This document shows positions 1 to 5,296 of a stretch of DNA of 5,327 nt, piece by piece. The DNA is taken from NCBI GenBank assembly GCA_050485645.1, contig JBJHBT010000067.1:1-5327 (forward strand), read 5' to 3'. The notes beneath the pieces were generated by a model. The model saw only the letters and a program-made list of their open reading frames with translations, did not search any database and had not been told where the DNA came from. The position numbers were made by a program, and so were the translations under genes. The DNA comes from JBJHBP01 sp050485645. Lineage in GTDB: Bacteria; Pseudomonadota; Gammaproteobacteria; Steroidobacterales; Rariloculaceae. How positions within the stretch are numbered: the first letter of the stretch is position 1; each line of letters opens with the position of its first letter.

Positions 1-6
1 GGGTGT

Positions 7-28
7 CCGCGGCCATGGATGGCCGCGG
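7..28. repeat. Perfect palindrome with 10-bp arms
   Basis: The arms CCGCGGCCAT (7-16) and ATGGCCGCGG (19-28) are exact reverse complements separated by two bases. In RNA this would form a very stable hairpin; as DNA it could be a dimeric protein-binding site. No T-tract follows on the minus strand before the window ends, so it is not a standard terminator. On the minus strand an ATG at 16-14 lies within the second arm, which would make it a poorly accessible start if used. Confidence 0.6.
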
Positions 29-68
29 CCAAGGCGCATGGACGCTCTTCCGCCGTCCCCGAAGAAAG

Positions 69-111
69 GGGGTTGCTCCGCCACGGCACGGCCACCACCA
101 CGCGCAACCCC
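69..111 (-). other. Inverted repeat after cdsA, possible weak terminator
   Basis: Positions 69-76 and 104-111 form a perfect 8-bp stem on the transcribed strand (GGGGTTGC pairing with GCAACCCC). The 27-nt intervening sequence is GC-rich and can fold further. The RNA then continues with a modestly U-rich CUUUCUUC. The arrangement lies about 50 nt after the cdsA stop and looks like a poor intrinsic terminator or attenuator: the loop is long and the T-tract is broken by C. Confidence 0.35.
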
Positions 112-159
112 GTTCATGCGTGTTCCGGGCTGGTTCCCGCGGTGAGGGATGACGCGCGA

Positions 160-954
160 TCAGGGCAGCAGCGCGGCAAGCTTGAGGCCGAGCAGATACA
201 CCGGCAGTGCCGCCACAAGGCTGTCGATGCGATCCATCACACCACCGTGGCCGGGCAGCAGCCTGCCCGTATCCTTGAGGCCGGACTGGCGCTTGAATAC
301 GCTGACGGTGAGGTCGCCGACCACGGAGATGAGCGCGGTGGCCACGCCGATGGCGACCAGCGGCGCAACCGGCCAGCCCATCAGCCGGGCAGCGACCCAG
401 GCGACGACGGCGGCCAGCAGCACGCCGCCGGCCAGCCCCTCCCAGGTCTTGCCCGGGCTGACACGGGGCGCCAGTTTTACCCGGCCCACCGTGCGTCCGG
501 CGACATAGGCGCCGACATCCGCCGACCAGACCAGCGCCAGCGCGGTGAATGCCAGCACCGCACCCTGCGGCGCGGCGAGCAGATAGGACAGTGCCATCCA
601 CGAGGGGATCAGCGCCGGCAGACCCGCGAGCAGAACCAGCGGTTCAGGCACGTGAACGGGATAGCGCAGCACCATGACAAACGCGGCGGCCCACCAGACC
701 AGCGCAATGACCACCGCCACCGTGCTGGCCCCTGGCGACAGGCCCGGCAGAAGCAGCAGCAACACGGCCAGCACCAGCACGGCGTAGATGACCCGCGCGC
801 CGCGCCGCCAGCCGCCCAGACCGGCCCACTCCCAGGCGCCCAGCACCCACAGCATCGCGAACGCCGCTGCCGCGTAGACGGCGGGGAGAAGGAATACGGC
901 GACGATCACCGCGCTGCCGAAGATCAGCGCAGTGACGATGCGGGTGATCAGCAA
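160..954 (-). CDS. cdsA: Phosphatidate cytidylyltransferase (CDP-diglyceride synthase)
   Basis: CdsA is an inner-membrane enzyme that converts phosphatidic acid and CTP to CDP-diacylglycerol, the precursor of all major bacterial phospholipids. The 264-residue protein is very hydrophobic, with about eight or nine apparent membrane segments (roughly 6-24, 25-45, 55-72, 77-96, 105-125, 132-153, 173-192, 198-215, 245-263). The catalytic half has WSADVGAYVAGR (143-154), SPGKTWEG (166-173) and, from Ser218 to Asp244, a full match to the family signature: SVFKR, then LKD (226-228), PGHGG (234-238) and DRID (241-244). The start is TTG at 954. It gives MLITRIVTALIF, aligning with the first residues of E. 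coli CdsA, and has GAGG 7 nt upstream inside uppS. It overlaps uppS by 7 nt. Val217 stands where E. coli has Glu in GDLTES. The stop is TGA. Nothing suggests truncation. Confidence 0.96.
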   Translation of the reverse strand: MLITRIVTALIFGSAVIVAVFLLPAVYAAAAFAMLWVLGAWEWAGLGGWRRGARVIYAVLVLAVLLLLLPGLSPGASTVAVVIALVWWAAAFVMVLRYPVHVPEPLVLLAGLPALIPSWMALSYLLAAPQGAVLAFTALALVWSADVGAYVAGRTVGRVKLAPRVSPGKTWEGLAGGVLLAAVVAWVAARLMGWPVAPLVAIGVATALISVVGDLTVSVFKRQSGLKDTGRLLPGHGGVMDRIDSLVAALPVYLLGLKLAALLP

Positions 955-1706
955 TTGATGGCCTCGACCTGCTCGCCTGTCTTGCCGAAACGGCGCTGCC
1001 GGTGGGCGTAGAAGGCGAACGCACGATCCAGCTCATCGGACTCGAAGTCCGGCCACAGTCGGTCGGAAAAGAACACTTCGCTGTAGGCCAGGTCCCACAG
1101 CAGGAAATTGCTGATGCGCTGCTCACCGCCGGTGCGCACCAGCAGATCGACAGCGGGCAGGCCCGCGGTGCTCAATGCGCCGGCCACGGCGGCCTCGTCG
1201 ATGGCGGATGGATCGATTCGCCCGGCCACGGCATCCGCCGCCAGCCGGCGGGCGGCCCTGGCGATATCCCAGCGCCCGCCGTAGCCCACGGCGACGACCA
1301 GGTCCATGCGACCATTGTTGGCGGTGCGCAGTTCAGCCATGCGGGTCGCCTCGACCAGGCGCGGATCCAGCGACTCCAGATCGCCGATAAAACGCAGCCT
1401 GATGCCGTTGCTGTCCAGATCGCTGACTTCACGTTCCAGGGCATCGATGAACAGCGACATCAAACAGCTGACTTCGTCGCGCGGCCGCTGCCAGTTCTCA
1501 CTGGAGAACGCGAACACCGTCAGCGTGCGCACACCGGCTCTGGCGCAATGCTCCACCATCATCCGCAGCGGTCTGATACCGGCCTGGTGACCGGCCTGGC
1601 GGGGCAGCGAGCGGCGGCGCGCCCAGCGTCCGTTGCCATCCATGATCACGGCAACGTGCTGCGGAACGCTGAAGACGTCCGAAGGGCGACTGGCAATGGC
1701 GACCAT
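948..1706 (-). CDS. uppS: Undecaprenyl diphosphate synthase (cis-prenyltransferase)
   Basis: UppS adds eight isopentenyl diphosphate units in cis to farnesyl diphosphate, making the C55 carrier lipid precursor used in peptidoglycan and surface polysaccharide assembly. The protein is 252 residues, near the usual length. Motifs in order are HVAVIMDGNGRWARRR (17-32, with the Mg-binding catalytic Asp23 and the FPP phosphate-binding GNGRW), GHQAG (39-43), FAFSSENWQRP (65-75, family signature), AVGYGGRWD (139-147) and DLLVRTGGEQRISNFLLW followed by AYSEVFF (187-213, carrying the Arg and Ser residues that bind IPP). The ATG at 1706 lies 22 nt after the frr stop, with only a weak GGA 9 nt upstream. 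The 3' end includes the GAGG and TTG start used by cdsA. Residue 141 is Gly where E. coli has Asn (ANYGGR), a change I believe is tolerated in some homologues. The essential E. coli enzyme is also called ispU. Confidence 0.97.
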   Translation of the reverse strand: MVAIASRPSDVFSVPQHVAVIMDGNGRWARRRSLPRQAGHQAGIRPLRMMVEHCARAGVRTLTVFAFSSENWQRPRDEVSCLMSLFIDALEREVSDLDSNGIRLRFIGDLESLDPRLVEATRMAELRTANNGRMDLVVAVGYGGRWDIARAARRLAADAVAGRIDPSAIDEAAVAGALSTAGLPAVDLLVRTGGEQRISNFLLWDLAYSEVFFSDRLWPDFESDELDRAFAFYAHRQRRFGKTGEQVEAINC

Positions 1707-1728
1707 ATCGGTGTATCCGATGCAGGCG

Positions 1729-2286
1729 TCAGAAATCCATGATTTCCGCTTCTTTCTCTTTCAGAAGCGCATCGACTTCCGCGACGAAGCGGTCCGTGAG
1801 CTTCTGCACGTCATCCTGTGCGCGTCGCTCCTCGTCTTCCGAGATTTCTTTCTCCTTGAGAAGATCTTTCAGGTCGCCCAGTACATCGCGACGGATATTG
1901 CGTATCGATACCCGGCCGGACTCGGCTTCGTTGCGCACCACCCGCACCATATCCTTGCGGCGCTCCTCGGTCATCGGCGGCAGCGGCACGCGGATCACCG
2001 CGCCGGCGGACATCGGCGTCAGTCCGAGGTCGGAAGTGAGAATGGCCTTTTCGATCGCCTGCACCATCTGCTTTTCCCACGGCGACACGGCCAGTGTGCG
2101 CGCATCTTCCACGGTGACCGTAGCCACACGTGTAATCGGCGTTTCGCTGCCGTAGTAGTCGACCGTGACATGCTCGAGCAGCGCGGCATTCGCGCGACCG
2201 GTGCGCAGCCTGGAGAACTCGTCCCGCAGCGCTTCGATGCTGCGCGCCATCCGCTTCTCGGCGTCTTTTTTCAGTTCATTGATCAT
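1729..2286 (-). CDS. frr: Ribosome recycling factor
   Basis: RRF acts with EF-G after peptide release to split post-termination 70S ribosomes and free the mRNA and tRNA. The protein is 185 residues, the same length as in E. coli, and aligns without visible gaps. Domain I is the coiled three-helix bundle formed by the N-terminal helix (1-30, with RLRTGRAN at 26-33) and the C-terminal helices (about 106-185). Domain II is the small beta domain between them (about 31-105, with YYG at 44-46, VEDARTL at 59-65 and IRVPLPPMTEERRKD at 98-112). Arg132 in IRRD, important for ribosome binding in E. coli RRF, is at the same residue number. KEKEISEDEERRAQDDVQKL (144-163) is typical of the last helices. 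The ATG overlaps the pyrH stop (ATGA) and its own Shine-Dalgarno is weak (GGGA), so translational coupling to pyrH is likely. Confidence 0.98.
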   Translation of the reverse strand: MINELKKDAEKRMARSIEALRDEFSRLRTGRANAALLEHVTVDYYGSETPITRVATVTVEDARTLAVSPWEKQMVQAIEKAILTSDLGLTPMSAGAVIRVPLPPMTEERRKDMVRVVRNEAESGRVSIRNIRRDVLGDLKDLLKEKEISEDEERRAQDDVQKLTDRFVAEVDALLKEKEAEIMDF

Positions 2287-3059
2287 CTGTTGGTCCCGCC
2301 AGCGACCTGTGCGGCGCCGGTCCAGTGATTGTTCACCGCCGTGCCCAGCGTTTCCCCCCGAACCAGGCGCACCAGATCACCCTCGTTGTTGAGATTGAAT
2401 ACGATCAGCGGCAGGTCGTTGTCGCGGCACATCACGATGGCCGTGGCATCCATCACACCCAGCTTCTCGGTCAGCACCTGATCGTAAGACAATGTGCCGT
2501 AACGTACCGCATCGGGATTCGTCACCGGATCGGCGGAATACACGCCATCCACCTTCGTGGCCTTGATCAGTACATCGGCGCCGATCTCGATGGCACGCAG
2601 GCTGGCGGCGGTATCGGTGGTGAAGAACGGGTTGCCGGTGCCGGCCGCGAAGATGACCACCCGTCCCTTTTCCAGGTGACGGATGGCGCGACGGCGGATG
2701 TAGTCCTCGCAGATCTCATGGATCTGCAGCGCCGACATCACCCGCGCCGTGCCACCGGCGCGTTCCAGTGCATCCTGTAACGCCAGCGCGTTCATCAGTG
2801 TTGCGAGCATGCCCATATGATCGGCCGTGACCCGATCCATGCCGCCTTCGGCCAGACCGGCGCCGCGGAAAATATTGCCACCACCGATGACCAGACCGAC
2901 CTCCACGCCGAGCTCGATCAGTTCGACAACTTCGCGCGCAACGCGCTTGAGCATGACCGGGTCGACCCCGTACTGCTCGCTGCCCAGCAGGGCCTCCCCA
3001 CTCAATTTCAACAGGATCCGCCGATAGGCGGGTTGAAAATCATTGGGGCCCTGCGCCAT
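2283..3059 (-). CDS. pyrH: Uridylate kinase (UMP kinase)
   Basis: PyrH phosphorylates UMP to UDP with ATP, the step feeding all UTP and CTP synthesis. Bacterial PyrH is a hexamer of the amino acid kinase fold, unrelated to eukaryotic UMP/CMP kinases. Visible family motifs in order are RILLKLSGEAL (14-24, with Lys18 of the phosphate-binding site), VIGGGNIFRGAG (57-68), DHMGMLAT (80-87), AGTGNPFFTTDTAA (139-152, UMP contacts), KATKVDGVYSADP (166-178, ATP site) and MDATA (203-207). The ATG at 3059 has GAGG 5 nt upstream. Length is 258 residues against 241 in E. coli; the difference is a few N-terminal residues and a C-terminal tail of about 15 after the conserved VRGETLGT (233-240). The TGA stop overlaps the frr start codon as ATGA. 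The 57-nt spacer from tsf contains no clear promoter. Confidence 0.97.
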   Translation of the reverse strand: MAQGPNDFQPAYRRILLKLSGEALLGSEQYGVDPVMLKRVAREVVELIELGVEVGLVIGGGNIFRGAGLAEGGMDRVTADHMGMLATLMNALALQDALERAGGTARVMSALQIHEICEDYIRRRAIRHLEKGRVVIFAAGTGNPFFTTDTAASLRAIEIGADVLIKATKVDGVYSADPVTNPDAVRYGTLSYDQVLTEKLGVMDATAIVMCRDNDLPLIVFNLNNEGDLVRLVRGETLGTAVNNHWTGAAQVAGGTNR

Positions 3060-3116
3060 GGCGACCTCGTTCGTGGACTGGATGACTACCCGATACGGTG
3101 ACGGATTCCGAACAGT

Positions 3117-4001
3117 CTAACGGCTCTGCGAAGCCTTCGCCTGCGCCATGACTTCCTGCGCGAAATCCACCTGCTCCTTCTCGATGCCCTCGCCCACTTC
3201 GTAGCGAATGAAGCGTACGACGCGCGCGCCTTCGGCTTTCAGCAGATCCCGTACCCGCCGATCCGGGTCTTTCACGAACGGCTGCCCGGTGAGTGTGATC
3301 TCGTCGACATGCTTGCGCAGACGGCCCTCGACCATCTTCGCGACGATTTCAGGCGGCTTACCCTCCTGGGCGGCCTGGGCGCTGAGAATCTCGCGTTCTT
3401 TCGCCAGCTCGTCGGCGGGCACGTCGTCACCTGATACAAAGCGCGGCGCAACGGCGGCCACCTGCATCGCCAGATCGCGGGCGAGTGCCTCGCTGCCGCC
3501 TTCCAGCTCCACGAGCACGCCAATGCGGCCCATGTGAATGTAACAACCCACCGTGCCCTTGCTGTTCAGACGTTCGAAGCGCCGTACCGAGATGTTCTCG
3601 CCCACCTTGGCCACCAGCGCCTGGCGGGCATCTTCCAGCGACTGGCCGCCAGCCTCGGCAGCCATCAGGGCTTCCACGGAATCGGTATCGCCCTTCAGGG
3701 CCACCGCCGCAACCTGTTCGACGAACTGGCGGAAGTTGTCATCCTTGGCGACAAAGTCGGTTTCCGAATTGACCTCGACCAGCACGTAACGACCCGCGCC
3801 GGGCTCTTCCTGCGCGACCACCGCGCCTTCGGCCGCCACGCGCGAGGCCTTCTTGTCGGCCTTCGCCTGGCCCGCCCTGCGCAGGATGTCGGCCGCGGCC
3901 TCGATGTCGCCCGCGGCTTCGACCAACGCGCGTTTGCAGTCCATCATGCCCGCGCCGGTGCGTTCGCGCAGTTCCTTGACCAGTGCCGGTTTGATTTCCA
4001 T
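3117..4001 (-). CDS. tsf: Elongation factor Ts
   Basis: EF-Ts is the cytoplasmic nucleotide-exchange factor that releases GDP from EF-Tu during elongation. The protein is 294 residues from the chosen ATG. The N-terminal module has LVKELRERTGAGMMDCKRAL (7-26), the UBA-like family signature. The EF-Tu-contacting core has TDFVAKD at 81-87 (the Asp-Phe pair inserted into EF-Tu in the E. coli complex), followed by KVGENISVRR (132-141) and the second core repeat with RIGVLVE (159-165). The C-terminal module has LTGQPFV (237-243) and RYEVGEGIEKE (266-276). An in-frame GTG lies two codons upstream at 4007, but the only nearby Shine-Dalgarno-like bases (GAGA) sit 2 nt from it and 8 nt from the ATG. 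The ATG also gives MEIKPALVKE, which matches the E. coli start. The stop is TAG. It follows rpsB after a 91-nt spacer, the usual rpsB-tsf pairing. Confidence 0.97.
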   Translation of the reverse strand: MEIKPALVKELRERTGAGMMDCKRALVEAAGDIEAAADILRRAGQAKADKKASRVAAEGAVVAQEEPGAGRYVLVEVNSETDFVAKDDNFRQFVEQVAAVALKGDTDSVEALMAAEAGGQSLEDARQALVAKVGENISVRRFERLNSKGTVGCYIHMGRIGVLVELEGGSEALARDLAMQVAAVAPRFVSGDDVPADELAKEREILSAQAAQEGKPPEIVAKMVEGRLRKHVDEITLTGQPFVKDPDRRVRDLLKAEGARVVRFIRYEVGEGIEKEQVDFAQEVMAQAKASQSR

Positions 4002-4092
4002 AGTCACAATCTCGCTTCATCAGTCTCCGGTCACGGGACAGCCTGAGCTGCCTGCCCGGGCCAGCGGCCCCGACCGGATTCGGTTGGAATGT
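4002..4092 (-). other. rpsB-tsf intergenic spacer with a small GC hairpin
   Basis: This spacer lies between the rpsB TAG and the tsf ATG. It contains a 5-bp inverted repeat with a 3-nt loop (4058-4070, GGGCC and GGCCC arms). No T-run follows the hairpin, so it is not a convincing terminator. It could act in transcript processing or partial attenuation, but nothing in the sequence shows this. Near tsf a GGAG stands 4 nt before an out-of-frame ATG at 4020, while the Shine-Dalgarno of tsf itself is only GAGA. Confidence 0.5.
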
Positions 4093-5163
4093 CTAGCTCT
4101 TCTCGGCGGACTCGCCCGATTTCCCGGTGGAATCGCCCGACTCAGCGGCTACGGCCGGCTCGGCGGCCGGCGTCGGCTCAGCAGGCTCAGCAGCCGCAGC
4201 CGCAGCCGCAGCCGCAGCCGCGTCGGAGGCCGGTGTGACGGCCGCTGCCGGCTTCGCTGCGTCGTCGCCCGCCGCTTCAGCCGCTTCAGCCGCTTCCGGC
4301 ACGGCAGCGCCATCACCTGATTCCGCCGCTTCCGCGGCAGGTGTGGCGCGGGGCCGGGTCCTGGCTGCCACGCGCGGGCGCTTCTTGGCCGGTGCTTTCC
4401 TGCCGCGGGTCTTGTCCGTCAGCGGACGGCCCTGCTCATCCAGCTCGACGAAGTCGTCGTCGCCGGACGGCACTTCAGGCACCGAAGCCTTGCCGGCCAG
4501 CACCGAGTCGGCCACGGCCTGCGCATACAGCAGGATCGCGCGCATCGCGTCATCGTTGCCCGGAATCGGGTAATCCACCCCATCCGGCGTGCAGTTGGTA
4601 TCCACCACGGCGATCACCGGGATGCCGAGCTTGCGCGCTTCCTTGATCGCGATTTCCTCGTGACCGACGTCGATCACGAACACCGCGTCCGGCAGCGACT
4701 CCATATCCTTGATGCCGCCCAGCGCGCGCTCCAGCTTGTCGCGCTCGCGCGTGAAGCGCAGCAGCTCCTTCTTGGTGAAATCGCGTCCCGACGTGCCGGC
4801 GGCGATCTCTTCGAGTTCGCGCAGCCGCTTCACAGACTGACGCATGGTCTTGAAATTAGTGAGCATTCCGCCCAGCCAGCGCTGACTGACATAGGGCATG
4901 CCACAGCGCGCGGCCTGCTGCGAGACCGCCTCGCGCGCGGCGCGCTTGGATCCGACGAACAGCACACGGCCACCGTCGGCGACCAGGCGGCGGACAAACT
5001 CCATCGCCTCCGCAAACAGCGGCACGGTCTGTTCAAGATTGATGATGTGGATCTTGTTGCGTTCGCCGAAGATGTACTGGGACATCTTCGGGTTCCAGAA
5101 TCGGGTCTGATGCCCGAAATGTACGCCAGCTTCCAGCATCTGGCGCATGGAAACGTCAGTCAT
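4093..5163 (-). CDS. rpsB: 30S ribosomal protein S2 with a long low-complexity C-terminal tail
   Basis: S2 is a primary protein of the small ribosomal subunit and in gammaproteobacteria helps hold S1 on the 30S. Residues 1-240 align along their length with E. coli S2: VSMRQMLEAGVHFGHQTRFW near the N-terminus, NKIHIINLEQTVPLF (36-50), FVGSKRAA (69-76), RWLGGMLTNFKT (95-106), LGGIKDM (148-154), FVIDVGHEEIAIKEA (162-176) and the VVDTNCTPDGVDYPIPGNDDA stretch (186-206). The ATG at 5163 is preceded by AAGGAG with 7-nt spacing, so the start is firm; the stop is TAG. The protein is 356 residues, against 241 in E. coli. The excess is a tail from about residue 244: residues 251-272 hold 11 Lys/Arg in 22, and residues 273-356 hold 37 Ala in 84, with Glu, Asp, Pro and an 11-Ala run (315-325). 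Core identity is certain; the role of the tail is unknown and it is probably disordered. First gene of the operon. Confidence 0.98.
   Translation of the reverse strand: MTDVSMRQMLEAGVHFGHQTRFWNPKMSQYIFGERNKIHIINLEQTVPLFAEAMEFVRRLVADGGRVLFVGSKRAAREAVSQQAARCGMPYVSQRWLGGMLTNFKTMRQSVKRLRELEEIAAGTSGRDFTKKELLRFTRERDKLERALGGIKDMESLPDAVFVIDVGHEEIAIKEARKLGIPVIAVVDTNCTPDGVDYPIPGNDDAMRAILLYAQAVADSVLAGKASVPEVPSGDDDFVELDEQGRPLTDKTRGRKAPAKKRPRVAARTRPRATPAAEAAESGDGAAVPEAAEAAEAAGDDAAKPAAAVTPASDAAAAAAAAAAAEPAEPTPAAEPAVAAESGDSTGKSGESAEKS
4189..4221 (-). repeat. In-frame hexanucleotide repeat coding for an 11-alanine run in RpsB
   Basis: On the plus strand AGCCGC is repeated five times without error (4192-4221), preceded by one extra AGC. 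On the coding strand this reads as alternating GCG and GCT codons plus one GCT, giving Ala315-Ala325. A unit of six bases keeps the frame, so slippage would add or remove two alanines at a time without disrupting tsf downstream. Confidence 0.9.
4271..4297 (-). repeat. 9-bp tandem repeat coding for (Glu-Ala-Ala)3 in RpsB
   Basis: Three consecutive 9-bp units on the plus strand read GCCGCTTCA, GCCGCTTCA and GCCGCTTCC; only the last base of the third differs. On the coding strand they give Glu-Ala-Ala three times (residues 290-298) inside the acidic, Ala-rich part of the S2 tail. This suggests the tail grew at least partly by short tandem duplication. Confidence 0.8.
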
Positions 5164-5281
5164 TGCAGAACTCCTTGTGGGGGTTGAACCTCCACGCGAC
5201 CCCTGCCTGCGACCGCGGTTCAGACCGCGGCACCCGGCCGACAGGTTGCGGCGCGTGTGTGTCGTTAATTGCCTCGAAGGC
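5164..5281 (-). promoter_or_regulatory. rpsB 5' leader, probable S2 autoregulatory RNA
   Basis: About 115 nt separate the predicted transcript start from the rpsB ATG. The RNA contains an ACACACAC stretch (5262-5255), then a perfect 7-bp hairpin (arms 5230-5224 and 5219-5213, loop CUGA). A second helix of GGGGU with ACCCC follows (5203-5199 with 5184-5180), whose 14-nt loop holds GUGGAGG. The Shine-Dalgarno AAGGAG is at 5176-5171. From memory, the E. coli rpsB leader also has ACACACACG, GGGGUCG, GUGGAGG and AACCCC in this order before the start codon, and S2 represses rpsB-tsf through it. GUGGAGG can alternatively pair with the CCCCCAC just before the Shine-Dalgarno, so two exclusive folds are possible. 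The similarity is seen; the regulation is inferred by homology. Confidence 0.65.
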
Positions 5282-5296
5282 GCGCGCTTTATACCA
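5279..5296 (-). promoter_or_regulatory. Extended -10 promoter of rpsB with GC-rich discriminator
   Basis: Reading the minus strand, TGG directly precedes TATAAA (5293-5288). This is an extended -10 element of TGn type, and the hexamer matches the consensus in five of six positions. It is followed at once by GCGCGCGCC (5287-5279), a strongly GC-rich discriminator. No good -35 lies 16-18 nt upstream; a TTGCTG at 5320-5315 is 21 nt away, too far for this hexamer. An extended -10 can work without a strong -35. Transcription would start near 5281. From memory, the E. coli rpsB promoter has a nearly identical TATAAAGCGCGC core. GC-rich discriminators are typical of promoters inhibited by ppGpp and DksA, so growth-rate and stringent control are likely but inferred. 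Confidence 0.75.

Larger units (their letters stand above)
1..159. other. Region downstream of cdsA with no recognisable gene
   Basis: The stretch after the cdsA stop holds two inverted repeats, listed separately. Minus-strand frames are partly open to the window edge, including from ATGs at 117, 39 and 16, but none reads like a known protein start. In particular, no dxr N-terminus with its GxTGSIG nucleotide-binding motif is visible. If dxr follows as in relatives, it starts at or beyond the left edge; the ATG at 16 (M-A-A-D-T) is compositionally possible but has no Shine-Dalgarno. Confidence 0.5.

Noticed and set aside
19..1011. Long plus-strand open frame opposite cdsA
   Set aside because: Its product is rich in His, Arg, Gly and Gln with no domain, as expected for the antisense of a GC-rich gene. 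It covers cdsA, which has a full family signature on the other strand.
1002..1742. Long plus-strand open frame opposite uppS
   Set aside because: It is the antisense shadow of a clearly conserved gene, with low-information composition and no recognisable motif.
3117..4007. GTG at 4007 as the tsf start
   Set aside because: The Shine-Dalgarno-like GAGA is only 2 nt from the GTG but well placed for the ATG at 4001, and the ATG gives an N-terminus matching E. coli EF-Ts.
3739..4020. Minus-strand frame starting at ATG 4020 and overlapping tsf
   Set aside because: The start has a good Shine-Dalgarno, noted as a finding, but the product is an Arg/Gly-rich shadow of tsf with no family resemblance, so I do not call it a gene.
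4058..4070. GC hairpin between rpsB and tsf as an intrinsic terminator
   Set aside because: The stem is only 5 bp and no T-run follows on the transcribed strand. tsf has no obvious promoter of its own, so full termination here is unlikely.
4189..4297. Short repeats as a CRISPR array
   Set aside because: The units are 6 and 9 bp, contiguous without spacers, and in frame within rpsB.
4093..4434. S2 tail as a fused histone-like or AlgP-type domain
   Set aside because: It shares Lys/Ala/Pro richness, but the regular KPAA-type repeats of such proteins are absent and only 22 residues are basic, so a true domain fusion is not supported.
4127..4573. Plus-strand Ala/Ser-rich open frame opposite the rpsB tail
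   Set aside because: The Ala run arises because the hexanucleotide repeat also reads as Ala codons in this antisense frame. Beyond the repeat the product has no motif.
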